A stretch of DNA of 64,000 nt from Orbicella faveolata (Eukaryota; Cnidaria; Anthozoa; Scleractinia; Merulinidae), in assembly GCF_002042975.1 (NCBI RefSeq), contig NW_018149640.1:1341980-1405979 (forward strand), given 5' to 3'. Of the stretch, positions 34,200-45,400 are shown one piece after another. Made by a program: the position numbers and the translations under genes. Under the pieces are notes generated by a model that saw only the letters and a list, made by a program, of their open reading frames with translations, was not told the DNA's origin and did no database searches. Every line of letters starts with the position of its first letter. Position 1 is the stretch's first letter.

Positions 34200-35627
34200 T
34201 TACTGATTTTCAGCAATGCTATGAAATTCTGACTCGATCTCTTGGTTACTTAGCGCCGCCTGCCGCCTGCAGTGACAGCGGTCCCAGTAGCAGGAGAACA
34301 CAAGCTTCATCAGGATGAATATTACAGGAGTCAATCCAGCAGCAATGTGGTATACATCATCTGAAAGAGAAGCGTTTGGGCACACAGTAGCTGCAATGTA
34401 CACCAGGAAGGTCATCAGTGGAATTATCGCAAGCTTCAACGCGAGGTACGAGTGTGTTCGAGACGCCACGCGAGGATCCGCGCGCGACTCCAGGTAATTG
34501 GGACCTTTGCAAAGCGCGATTATGAACACTACTCCTTGAGTGATACTTGCCATGAAGACGATAATGGCTCCCACTTGGACTGCAAGGCGGCTGTCTGGTT
34601 TGCCGTGCCCAGCGTAGCGGTTCAGTGTGACGTTGATCAAGGGTGACAGGCCCACAAAAGCTAAGGAGATGTTGTTACAGACCAGCATGACTTGATTCAG
34701 CCTCTCGATGTAGTGGAATAGGGAGTGGTGCGTGAACCACAAAAGCGCAACCACCACGAATGTGGCGCCGTAAGTGAAAATTTCAGACTCCATGTGCAGC
34801 AACGTTTTTTGAATGCCGTTATGATCAACTTCCGCTTTTGTGGGAAAATCTTCAGAAGTAATATCCAGGATTAACAGCGTAGAAACAATCGCGAAAAGTC
34901 CATCGCTGAAAAACTCCACTCTTTCCTTGTCGATGAAATTTCCAAACATGCGATCAAACTCCGACCCGGTTAGGTAAACGCGCGTGAACTTGCGATAAAT
35001 AACTCCCACAAGACGATTGATGCACGGGGAAATCACGACAATTGCCACAACCACCAGAGCGAGTTGGATCTTCGCCAAGCTAAGAGCACCAGCTAAAACA
35101 TACAGGATGGGATTGACGGCTTTTTTCACCAGCATGAGCTTCATTCTCTGTTTTATCTCCTGATGGGAGAGATTCTCAAATTCACGGTCGAGCAGACGTG
35201 GTTGATGAAAGGCGTACACTATCATGATGACTTCCAAGACTTCAAGAATTAGTAGATTTCCACAGATCAGCATCATTGGTAGATACTTCTTTGTGAACAT
35301 GCCCTCGAGAGCGCACGTGAAAGGGAGGAACGAAGTGAACAGTAGAGACCCGAGGTTGAACCAGACTAGAACATCATCAACTCGGGACAAGATTCGAAAG
35401 CGAAGAACATGCGATTCCCACACGGCGCAAATCACAAGAAATCCGACCAGATAGATAAGTAACTGAGGCCACTTGTCGTTCAACTGATCTTCCAGACTGC
35501 TACTTCCTACTGCTGTCTCCTCCAGTTTTCGTAAAGGCAGAACTAAAATGGTCGCTACTATGGCGAACACGGCGTCGTTGAAACATTGCAAACGCTTCAG
35601 ATGAAACAGATCTACTTCCTCTGCCAT
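34200..35627 (-). CDS. TMEM175-like: TMEM175-like cation channel, gene 1
   Basis: TMEM175 proteins are endolysosomal potassium/proton channels made of two six-helix repeats. This single-exon gene gives 475 aa from the ATG at 35627 (MAEEVDLFHLKRLQCF). I preferred it to the ATG 21 bases upstream because it aligns with the MAEQ start of gene 2. Human TMEM175 has 504 aa. Repeat I begins RLQCFNDAVFAIVATILVLP. Repeat II begins RVEFFSDGLFAIVSTLLILD, the R-x3-FSD signature of the family. Repeat I carries Asn in place of the usual Ser (FND). Both first helices are rich in Ile/Leu, as expected for the hydrophobic gate. About twelve membrane segments are visible, including LLFTSFLPFTCALEG. It has a basic C-terminal tail with a CHCRR cluster. 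Ion selectivity cannot be read from sequence. Confidence 0.92.
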   Translation of the reverse strand: MAEEVDLFHLKRLQCFNDAVFAIVATILVLPLRKLEETAVGSSSLEDQLNDKWPQLLIYLVGFLVICAVWESHVLRFRILSRVDDVLVWFNLGSLLFTSFLPFTCALEGMFTKKYLPMMLICGNLLILEVLEVIMIVYAFHQPRLLDREFENLSHQEIKQRMKLMLVKKAVNPILYVLAGALSLAKIQLALVVVAIVVISPCINRLVGVIYRKFTRVYLTGSEFDRMFGNFIDKERVEFFSDGLFAIVSTLLILDITSEDFPTKAEVDHNGIQKTLLHMESEIFTYGATFVVVALLWFTHHSLFHYIERLNQVMLVCNNISLAFVGLSPLINVTLNRYAGHGKPDSRLAVQVGAIIVFMASITQGVVFIIALCKGPNYLESRADPRVASRTHSYLALKLAIIPLMTFLVYIAATVCPNASLSDDVYHIAAGLTPVIFILMKLVFSCYWDRCHCRRQAALSNQEIESEFHSIAENQ

Positions 35628-35649
35628 GGCGCTTACTGTCAGTTGCAAA

Positions 35650-36616
35650 ACTGAAAACTATGGTTTTAATATTGAAAGCTCCGCTTTTCAACCTTCGCCT
35701 TTCCGGGAAGTCTCGTGACAAGATCCTCCATCACATCACGCAATCATACGGATAAGGAATGTCAATCTTTTTTTCCTCCACTCTCTTATCTTCCTTTTCT
35801 TGCTCTTCACTCTCCTTTTTTTCCATCGCGTAGAGTAATTTCAGAAACCATAAACTGCAAGGGACCGCATACGATAAACGCTGCCAACGTAGGATCTACA
35901 AGAGATCTGATCAGCCAAAAAATGTATGAAGACANGTCCACTGTTACGATCCTACTTTATCGGTTCTTGTCATGTTGGTGTCTCGAAACGTTTTTCACGT
36001 AGTATCAGCCTTGCAGTTTATTGCTTGTCTTCAGTAATTTTAGGTATTTTGGAGTCCTAAAATCAAAGTGTATATGAGTGATTTCATAAATGCAGTCTTA
36101 GCTATATTAATCATAACTCTAGCCTTCAATGCACTGGATTGAATTTTTGTCTTTCATTGTTGTGCAGCGAACCTCGAAAAAAACCTTCGATCAGGAAAAC
36201 TGAACCGAAACTGAGTAAAAAACTGAACTTTTAGCGGCTACTTACGAACCCAACCTCATCTCCAGGGCCTTCTCCTCGACGATTTTCAAAATGGCGGCTA
36301 AATTTCGAACACAATTTTGGCTGCCATTTTGTTTTGGTCTTCTCAAAATGTCACGTGACAAAAATCTCCAAGATTTTTTGGAGATTTTGTACCACGTGAC
36401 CCAGCCTGTGACAGGGTCTTCTTCCGACGAGCCACTATTTTGAAAATCGTCGAGGTGAAGGCCCTGGGGACGAGGTTACTTGCGAACCATCCAGTTGGCA
36501 ACCGAGACCGCTGATCGAAAAGACTAAAGACGCTTCTATACAAGTTAGTTTCGATCTGAAGTAAAATATTTGCAAACTGTATTGTTTCATCTTTCGTGCC
36601 CGTATTTTGTTAATAA
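35650..36616. other. Upstream region of TMEM175-like gene 1
   Basis: This must contain the promoter of the minus-strand gene. It has a single N at 35935. An inverted pair at about 36262-36300 and 36433-36475 (CCTCGACGATTTTCAAAAT and its reverse) frames a further fold-back element. No exon is recognised. Confidence 0.45.
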
Positions 36617-37668
36617 TTAAAGTGTATATGACGTGAAAAATAATTTCTGCTTATTTGAAAGGCCTTTTAAAATATAAAAGAATGGCGTTTTTCTATTTGA
36701 AATATCTTTTTTCGTTTTAAGAGCCTGTTTACAAGGAGAGAGGGTTACCCTGGTAAGCGAGTTATCCTAGCAAGCGGGTTACTCTAGCACTCACACATTT
36801 CCTCTTTTTTTCTTCGTCATGTTTACAAGGCAGCGTTACCCGAGTTGGCGGGTTACCTTATCTGCGTGCTAGGTTTACCCCGGCAGGCGGGTTAACTTTT
36901 TCCCTTGTTAACACACCAGGTAGGGTTAACCCGCCTTCCCGGGTTAACTTTCTACTTGTTTCCAGATCCTTTGCACATTAAGTTGTCCTGGGTTGTAGGG
37001 TTACCCTACCTGTGAAATTTTGCTTGTAAACTCGGGCTATCTTTAGCCCTTCAGCTAGGGTTTACCCGCTTGGTAACCCACCCTCCTTGTAAACAGGCCC
37101 TTAGAGATATTGACCCTTAGATACTGGCCCTTAGAGATATAGTACCCTTAGTGCTGTTGCCATGGCAACTCTTTCGGCTCCAGTCTCTTTCTGTCAAAAA
37201 ACCAAATATCTCCAGTTGCAACCTCTAAAGTGAGACAAAGGGTCCTACTTGGAACAGACATAGTTCCCATGTTGTCTTAACTCCCATCATTAGATTGGGT
37301 GGGGTAGATGGAACTTACTTGAGAAAAAAACTGGGAATTTCAGTTTTTATTAAGACAGCACCAGCGGCAACTGTTGTCATGGCAACAGCACTAAGGGTGT
37401 CATTTTGTTTCTTTTGTGATGCACATTTGTGGTGCCAAGTTTCAAGAACACTGCTTCAATATTTCCAGAGATATCGTTTATTCCTTATAACACCCCTTAT
37501 CAGTTGCAAACCTTGTGACGTCATCACTAATTTAATTTACATAATAGAAAAACGTCAATATCTCTAAAACGAAAAAAGACATTTCAAAAAGAAAAACGCC
37601 ATTTTTTTTGTATTTTGAAAGGCCTTTCTAGTAAGCAGAAATTAGTTTTCATGTCATATACACTTTAA
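36617..37668. mobile_element. About 1.05-kb long-TIR fold-back element
   Basis: The arms of about 104 bp (36617-36720 and 37565-37668) begin TTAAAGTGTATATGA and are inverted with scattered differences. Shared blocks include TTTCTGCTTA, GAAAGGCCTTT, AATGGCGTTTTTC and TCTTTTTTCGTTTT. Further in, the inverted pair CCCTTAGTGCTGTTGCCATG and its reverse (about 37145 and 37376) extends the symmetry. A smaller TIR element (36721-37101) sits at the inner edge of the left arm. TTAA at both ends suggests a TTAA target. It has no transposase. Confidence 0.85.
36721..37101. mobile_element. Nested MITE with GCCTGTTTACAAGGAG ends
   Basis: The left end GAGCCTGTTTACAAGGAG pairs with CTCCTTGTAAACAGGCCC at the right. 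The interior repeats GGGTTACCC and GCGGGTTA words in both orientations. It is inserted in the long fold-back element at 36617-37668. Confidence 0.85.
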
Positions 37669-38169
37669 CTTCAGATTGAGACTAACACTGTACCAACAGA
37701 TGAGTCTTTACTCTTTTTATTCAGTGGTCTTGGATAACTTGAAACTCCAACTAAAACATATAATTCATAGCGACTTTGATGTGCCTGTAATTTCGTGTGC
37801 CCACACCTGAAACTGTGTGAAAGGTCCTGGGGTTTTGAAATAAGATAGAAACAACAGACGCATTCAGTAGTAAATGAAGTGTTTTCCAATGATTTCAGTA
37901 ACAAATACATTCAACCAAGTTCTCTGGAAAGAAGCAAAACAAAACAAAACAAAAACAAAGAAAAAAAACACTGTGTGGAAAAGGTGCTTGAAATGTGCAA
38001 GAGGTTTGTTTCACTTACCCTTGGCTAATTTCATATCCAGAATCTCCCTCTGTTTGACCCTTGGCTGAAGGAGAACTGAGTTCAAGATCAAGTTAACCCT
38101 TGTCTGAAGAAATCCAAAGTCTTTTCCTAGGTACCTTTTATAATTTTTCTATAGTAAGTACTGACAGAC

Positions 38170-38196
38170 GCATATCACCTTGTTGAGGTGATATGC
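38170..38196. other. Perfect 11-bp stem-loop
   Basis: GCATATCACCT and AGGTGATATGC pair perfectly around the loop TTGTTG/TGTTG. The stem is too short for a confident microRNA call, and flanking pairing is poor. Confidence 0.5.
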
Positions 38197-38869
38197 TTCT
38201 GGTAGTGACCAATGAACCTTTCAAATTATTATCAACAGATCAGGTAACAGCAAGTTAATATCCACTGACGACACACAACTCCAGAAGTAGTGTTAAAAGT
38301 TAAAACACATTTATTGGGAACGTTACTAAATTGAAAAATGTTACTTGATATAACAAATATATCTACTTTTCTTTTCACTTTAATATAAATTGTAAACTTT
38401 CTCTAACAAACATAGTTCTCACTTTGAAACAAAAATATATACCTAATGAAGCTTTTCCTATTAACTTTACTTTAAACTTTCTTTCAACAAAGTTTAACTC
38501 TCAAAGGCAATTTTTTGTAATGATTTTTGACGATTTTGTACATGAAGTGAAAAAAATAATCTTTACTTTTCATCCTAACTAGTAGCTTTCTAAGCAAAAC
38601 AAACTCTACAGTGAAGGTTTTGTTTTTTTTGTTAATTACAGTACTTAAAGGTACCTGTGTCAACATAATGTGAATGCACATGAACGACTTTGATTGACAC
38701 TGGAAGGTTTTTAAACAATAGAAATTGTATGACTCATTGCCATGTGCTGCTGGGGATAACTTGTAAAATTGGACCATCCATTCAAAAATCGTATCACTAC
38801 TCATGCGCAAGACATTGCAATAGACCTCTTAAATCAGTATCTACAAAAATTGCTAATTCACACTAATGC

Positions 38870-39345
38870 TCTTTTGGGTGGGGGGGGGTACCCTCTAATG
38901 GGGAGGCTCTGACGGAAAGGGGTACCTTTCTCAGGGTTCAGGTATATACACTGTAAAAAGGTAGGGATTTCACAAGTTGAGGTATATGAAAGGGAAGGGA
39001 AATCGGGAAATCAGGAAATCGGGAAATCGAGAAATCAGAGTATCAACTCCCCCCATAACATGAACTAAGCAAATAGTACTTGATTTTTCGTTAAAACATC
39101 TCTTCTGGTGGTGCTTGATGTTCTCCTGTAATATTGTTCATTGACTTCCTTCAAAGGGTGTAGAAAAGGATGCAGTGTTCTTAAGTAGATATGTAACAGG
39201 GGTACCTTTTTTCAATAAAAGGTATACAAAACGGGTAGCTTTTCTGTCAAAACGGTACAAAAAGGGTAAAGGGTTGGACTTTGGAGTGGAGCCTCCCAGT
39301 AAAAAATGTTCTAGAGTCTCCCCTCCCTCTCATCCCTGAGGGTTG
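38870..39345. repeat. GGTACC/GGGAGGCTC-type dispersed element
   Basis: The left end has GGGGAGGCTC and the right end has inverted GAGCCTCCC. The interior repeats GGGGTACC and AAAGGGTA words and includes a GGAAATC minisatellite at about 39000-39040. A relative with the same arrangement lies at 62735-63080. Confidence 0.6.
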
Positions 39346-40339
39346 GGGTAAATTTACATTAGAATAACCAGTAACCAAATCTATTTGTCACCCCATGTTT
39401 GACCTGAAGAGAGGCAATGAATGTCTAAATCTTTCCATTTCTAACTAAAGTTGTTTTCTAAATTTTAAAGCTAAAGAGCATGTTATTAATGTAACCTATA
39501 CGTGCTACGTTTAATGAGTTTACACTTAATCATATTCTGTTCAAATTGTCTTGCATGTTCAGCTTTGGTTTACATACAGAATCCCCATTTCAACACTTAA
39601 AAGTACATTACAGATTCTGCAAATTGTGTAAAATATACAAAAGTATATAAAACAATGGCATTGATGTTCAATGGTGGTCGAAAACCGTGATAAGGCCTAT
39701 TTTCATTTACAGCAGCATTTCACACTTGGTGTGAAGAGAGGCAGTACCAGGAATCATTTAGATATCAGTGTGAATATGGGTTTCCAGGAGTCTATGCCAA
39801 ATTTTGGATCAAAGTGCTTATATACTCGAGGGTTGATCAGTACTCTGTACTGTATCGTCATAACAATAGTTTATAAACATAGTTTCTGTGACCGGTATGG
39901 GTTACTAGTCAGAAAAGGCATGAGCCACACTGCCACAAACGGATGATTTTTAAAAAAAGTAACATGGTTAAAGGGTTCTGGTGCTCAGTACCAGAAGTCT
40001 TGACCAGGGCTGTCATTAAGTGCCATAACACCTGTTATGGCTGAGAATGCTTGATTTTCCCTTGATGCTAAGGGTTAAAATGTCTGCTGTTGAAAGAATT
40101 CACCCACAAAGTAACAAGTTTACTGCAGGTGTAGAGAACAAGGCAACAGGTGACTCAAAACGTAATGACAGCCCTGTTGACACCTCAGCAGTGTGTTTGT
40201 GCCAGGCCACAGTGCTTAGGCTGCCGTTAGGCAGCAAGTGAGCATTGAGCCTAAGATGTAGGGTGTAGCATAAGGGTTGGGGATAAGGGAGAAGGAGAGC
40301 TTTGTGCATACTGTAGTTTTAAAAACTTACCACAACAAT

Positions 40340-40670
40340 GCTTGGGGGGTATACTCCTTTATTGGGCTATATAGATATGTACGGCCCCAAAGGGTATGGT
40401 CTTTTAGCCCTTTGGGTCAGAAATAGGGTATCAATTTTGGCCATTTTGGTCTCAAATCAGGTATTGTTTTTATACTCTTGTCTTAAATTGGGACTGTGAT
40501 TTTTAGGCAAAGCTATCCTACCTAATAAAAGCATATAAACATTTCCTTTAACATTAGAAGGGTCAGGTCTTAAACAGGGTATCAAACTTTTGGTCAGGTC
40601 ATACCTGTAAGTTTTGGGAAGTGGGCCGTACACCCCCACCCAATTTTTCTGGGAGTAGCCCCCGGCAACA
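40340..40670. repeat. GGGTAT-rich dispersed element
   Basis: It opens with TTGGGGGGTATACTCC and closes with CCCCCACCCA..GGGAGTAGCCCCC. Between them lie repeated AGGGTATC and GGTCAGGTC words. The arrangement is that of the GGTACC-type elements, but the copy is diverged. Confidence 0.45.
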
Positions 40671-40784
40671 AATGTTAAACTGCTAAATGGGAATAGAATG
40701 AGGTTTTCTCCAGTAAGGATTTATACTTGCTGTAGTTTTGTAACTTTGTTGTACACCTTATAAATGCATGACGCAACAACATCA

Positions 40785-42263
40785 TTAAACTGCTAATGAA
40801 TCCGATAAACTACTGTCACCTACACCTTTCTTTTGTATCCTCAATCTGCTCCTGTGTGGTGGAGGAATCCAAGTCTCCACATCTGGATCAATAGCAATGT
40901 CATGCCTCATGACACCAACCTCTCGTCGGCCGAAATTTAGTTTAAGTGCTAGAAACAAAAATGGGGTCACAAATACAGCAGCATGATAAGTTATATATAC
41001 TGCCCAGTTACTGTGGCTCAGAGTGGTGTAATACACCATAAGGCTGATAAGAGGTATAACAGTGAGTTTCAGGGCCAGGTAGCAGTGACTGGTTTTTGAA
41101 ACGGCTGGGTTAACCTTGGTTTCAAGATGGCTGGGACCTTTCCACAATGCGATTACAAACACGAATGCTTGAGACAAACCTGCCATGGCTATAGCCACAG
41201 AACCACACTGGACAGCGAGCTTTGTGCTGTCATTGACAGTATCTGGGCTGTCAGCATATCTGTTTAAAATGGCGATGAGGAAAGGGAAGAAACCAATGAA
41301 AGCCAAAGAAATGTTGTTGAATACCAACATCAGTTGATTCATTGTTTTGATACAGTGAAAGAGGGAATGGTGAATGAACCACAGTAGTGCAATGATGATG
41401 AAGTTTGCAGCGTAAACTAGGAACTTGGGCCACATTTTCAGAACAGTTTTATCAATCCCATTTTCCTTGACATCAGAATTCTTGGGGAAGTTCTCGGTTG
41501 TTATGTCCAACACAAGTAGGGTTGCGACTATGGAGAAGACACCATCACTGAAACATTCCACTCTCTCCGTGTCGATGTAATTGCCAAACATCAGGTCAAA
41601 ATCAGCTCCAGCGACACGAATCGCCTTGCACTTTCGAAAGAGAAAGCCAATAAAACGATGTATGCACGGAGTGATGATAACGATGGAGAGCAGGACCCAG
41701 GAAGTGGTCGGACTCGCGTGACTTACAGATGCAGCCAGGATATACAGCAATGGGTTGAGCAGTTTTTTCGCCAGCATATAGTCTCTTCGTTCTCTCTGCT
41801 GCTCTTTCGGCAGCTCCTGCAATTCCTCTATGAGGAGGTAATCCCGATGAAACGAATACAAGATTATGGCTACTTCGAGCAGTTCCAGGATAAACATGTC
41901 GCAGCAAATTAACACGAGAGGAAGGTACTTCTTCGGGTATTTTCCCTCCAGTGCACACGCGAACGGTAAAAATGAGGTGAACATGAGCGAAATGAGGTTC
42001 AACCAAACTAGGACATCGTCTACGTGTGCAAGAATCTTAAATCGGTGCACGTGAGATTTCCAGACGGAGCAAATGACAAGGAATGACATAAAATACACCA
42101 CAAGCTGAACCAGTCGATTGTTGAGCTCAGTTTTAAGGTTAACAGTAGAGTTTTCCTCCAGTCTCCGAATTGGGAGGATCAAAATTGTCGAGACTATGGC
42201 AAATACAGCATCGTTGAAACATTTTAGGCGGTTTAGATGGACCACATCGCGCTGTTCCGCCAT
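40785..42263 (-). CDS. TMEM175-like: TMEM175-like cation channel, gene 2
   Basis: A single-exon gene of 492 aa, clearly a paralogue of gene 1 (34200-35627) with the same order of helices. Repeat I begins KCFNDAVFAIVSTILILP, again with FND. Repeat II begins RVECFSDGVFSIVATLLVLD with a standard FSD. Conserved family stretches include LMFTSFLPFACALEG, LWFIHHSLFH and NNISLAFIG. Its C-terminus is longer and basic, with IPPPHRSRLRIQKKGVG. The start codon at 42263 is only 143 bp from the oppositely directed palmitoyltransferase start. The two genes point the same way, which suggests an old tandem or retro-derived duplication. I cannot tell which is the parent. Confidence 0.92.
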   Translation of the reverse strand: MAEQRDVVHLNRLKCFNDAVFAIVSTILILPIRRLEENSTVNLKTELNNRLVQLVVYFMSFLVICSVWKSHVHRFKILAHVDDVLVWLNLISLMFTSFLPFACALEGKYPKKYLPLVLICCDMFILELLEVAIILYSFHRDYLLIEELQELPKEQQRERRDYMLAKKLLNPLLYILAASVSHASPTTSWVLLSIVIITPCIHRFIGFLFRKCKAIRVAGADFDLMFGNYIDTERVECFSDGVFSIVATLLVLDITTENFPKNSDVKENGIDKTVLKMWPKFLVYAANFIIIALLWFIHHSLFHCIKTMNQLMLVFNNISLAFIGFFPFLIAILNRYADSPDTVNDSTKLAVQCGSVAIAMAGLSQAFVFVIALWKGPSHLETKVNPAVSKTSHCYLALKLTVIPLISLMVYYTTLSHSNWAVYITYHAAVFVTPFLFLALKLNFGRREVGVMRHDIAIDPDVETWIPPPHRSRLRIQKKGVGDSSLSDSLAV

Positions 42264-42406
42264 GTTTTTCGAGGAAACACTTCGAAATCACGTGAATCCT
42301 GGATTTTGGCTCAACTTCGGAAAGGCGCGAGATACTTCCGAAGATCTCCGAACATTTTGTTTTTCGTAGTTCACCCTCGTGCCCGGCCCTCGTGCCATAA
42401 TTCAAG
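42264..42406. promoter_or_regulatory. Putative bidirectional promoter
   Basis: Only 143 bp separate the start codon of TMEM175-like gene 2 (minus) from that of the palmitoyltransferase (plus). Both 5' UTRs and core promoters must fit here unless there are upstream non-coding exons. No TATA box is evident. The stretch is richer in CpG than its surroundings (CCTCGTGCCCGGCCCTCGTG). Confidence 0.6.
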
Positions 42407-45400
42407 ATGGCCGGCGATAACAAGGAATCGATAGCAATAAACCACGATAAATGCAAGGAGATTGATATCTTTGAGGCTGTACAATGTGGGTAAGTGTGAG
42501 AGAAGCAGTTGTTGAACTTACGGTTCGTCATTATGACAATGACCTAGAAATCTGACTTTTAAAAATGTCTTTTTGATGCTCGCATAAAACTAATAAGCGT
42601 TTTCTCGTAGAGTTAAAATAAGCTCACCTTTGGGACCTCAGAATTTGTCCATATTTTTAATGAGGTGTGAAGTTAAACAGGTTAAAATGCGTTAGTTAAG
42701 AACCAAACCATTCTTCGTATACAACAGGGTGACGGACTGTAGAGCGTGTGTTTGTAAAGTGAGCTTAACACTGTACAGCTGTCGGTTCGACTGTTTACTT
42801 CACTTGTTTACAGTCTCACGTGTTGGTTTATCACGTTCTTATCTTACATGCTGAATAACTAATACTTGGAAATGATAGATCAAGACATTGTAACTGCGTT
42901 TTAAAGTGAATTTTTAAAAGTATACGAATTATAACTTAAGTCTGGTATAAAATATTCAATTTTCTTGACTTTCAAACACCTGCTACTCTAACTTACGTAC
43001 AGACGCAGTACACCATTGTAAAATTTTGTTCATACAGCATGCACTCTGATTGTGACACAGGCTTTGAAACAATGTTGATTACTTATCATTGCATTTCTTG
43101 TACAAAAAGTAGTAGTATTTCTCTCTTGGTCGTGTAGGAGACATCAACTCCTCCCCTCCCCCTCCCCATGCCCTGCCAAGCATTTGCTGGGCATTTCACA
43201 ATTTCTTGTTCCCTGGGAGGCGGGAATTTGACGTCAGAGGTTGTTATTGGGGTGGGGCATTTGACACCTTATGGTAAGGGGAGAACATTTGCCTTGAAGT
43301 CAAGGTCAGGCTAGCAGTCAGAGAGACACCACAGCTCTTTGCAATGTTGTGGCTCAAAAAGAGACCCTCAAAAGCTTTTACTGTGTTTGAAGGTAAGTAA
43401 AATGTTTCCACCTGAAAAGTTAATCATGATAAGTTGGGACATTTGACCACCATTTTTGACCCTGGGGATGGAAATTTAGCCAAACAAAAATTCTAAATGC
43501 CAAATGTGTGAGGAGTTACCCAGGGCTGGAAGGAGATATTGAACTTTGAAATTGACTGGTACATAAAAAGCCTGATGCTAACACTTGAGTGTGACAAAAC
43601 TATTGTGGTTTACCTTGAAACCACAAGAACTCACCAACGTGTAGTTCGTGTTTGTATCTTGTATTGTAGGAAATAGTTTCTACATTTTTGCTAGCCACAT
43701 TGGCACATGTATTCATTTGCATACTGCTTGCTGAACAATAAACGTCGCCTTTTACTTTTTAAAAGTACTCGTTGTCTTTACATCGTGGCAGCGGTGGGAA
43801 ATGTTTGGAAATGTTTGAGAAAACCAGAAACTAATTAAAATAAATCCTAGTCTGCAGCTCTTGGCTCATTTAAGGTCATTCCGCTGAAATAGAACCTGCA
43901 CTGAGATTTTTGTGAAACTTTGCCTGTGGATTGTTTATATTATAGGAACTTAAATTTTGAAATAAAAATGAGGGGTCCCCATGTTCGTTTAGGAGCAAAA
44001 GCACCGTGTTTATACCCATAGAAATCCTTATAATAGCACCATGATTGTAGTTGCTATTGCTTGCTAAATTCACGTTTCCGACGATTGCTTTTTGTTCTTC
44101 ACTGAGAATTGGTCCATATTTATTTTACACAGAGAAATTTATTACTCAATTGAAAACAACAGAAAAAAATGATAGGTCACCATACTCCTTTGTGAGAAAA
44201 TGACGATTTACCTCAATGGCGAGGTCCAGCTTTAAAGAAAAAGTCACCATTTTTTAATGCGCGCGGGCTAATCACACGTGAAATTATGCGCAGTATGGAT
44301 GCGCAATGCAATACTGGGTAATGACCTTAACTGTTTGAATTCACCCAAACTATCTCTTGTGTTAATATCTGGCATTGTTACATGTAGATCTTTTTCTCAA
44401 TTCTATTGTCATTGGTGTTTCCAACATCATGAGTGTACCTTGTCCTCGGTCCTGAATTAATAAACAAGTACATCTTTATCAAATGTGACATGCGAAAGTT
44501 TTTAACCATTTTTAATTATGTTATTCTTGCATGCATTTTATTGTTCTTAACATCCCTTTTTACATTTTCATACTTAACATACTTTTACTTCTTTGTTTTA
44601 TATTTAATATACTTATGCAAACTTTTTTATCTTCACATTTAAGCTTGATAATGACTGAATTTCAGTTGAGACGTCGCTTTTACCGTTAGCTTTTACTTCA
44701 AATTGTTTTAAAACACCTTTACATGTATGTTGTGTCTCCAAAAATGAAGGACTTTTCCTGGACTGGTGGTATTCAAAAGGACTGTGTAAAGCTGTGGTGA
44801 AAAGCTAACCATAAATTTTAACTGTTGGATTAAATGCAATGGTCTTCTTGGCTTCTGCAGTATCTTTTTCACAAAGAGAACTATTTTTCTTGGGGATGTA
44901 CTGGAATGTTCATGATGCACAGCATTTTTAGAAGTATTTACATAAAAAATGCATGAATACTGCATTTATAGGGAACGTTATCCCTGATTCTAACATATAA
45001 GTTTGTTTATCGAATCTTGGCAACCAAGCTCATATAATAATTAACAAGCAGATTCCATGTTGCTGTCTGTCTGTTCAATAATAGATCACAGATGATGTCA
45101 AAATGTGTTACAGTAAGTAGAAAAAAATTGGCAGACAAGCCATTATGTGAGTGTGTCACAGAAGTTCTTTCCACATTTTGATGTCTTCTGGGATCATTAC
45201 TGAACCTGTAGATGTATGGCAGCGTGGAATCTATGCAAGAAAGAAACAAAAAAATATTAATAACATTATCTATATGTCTGTCCTCCAATAGGTCATAGGT
45301 TAGAACCAAACAAAATGCAAGAATAATTTGCCTTATTATATAATATTTTCCTTTGTACATGTATAGAGATACCAGCATGTGCAGGGAACTTGTCGGCCAG

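Larger units (their letters stand above)
37669..40784. other. Spacer between the TMEM175-like genes
   Basis: Part of this is probably the 3' UTR of gene 2, which is transcribed leftward; a minus-strand AATAAA occurs at about 38311-38316. It also holds a perfect small hairpin (38170-38196) and GGTACC-rich dispersed elements (about 38870-39345 and 40340-40670). I found no exon. Confidence 0.45.

Noticed and set aside
38170-38196. MicroRNA precursor
   Set aside because: The stem is only 11 bp and pairing does not extend outward enough for a precursor hairpin.
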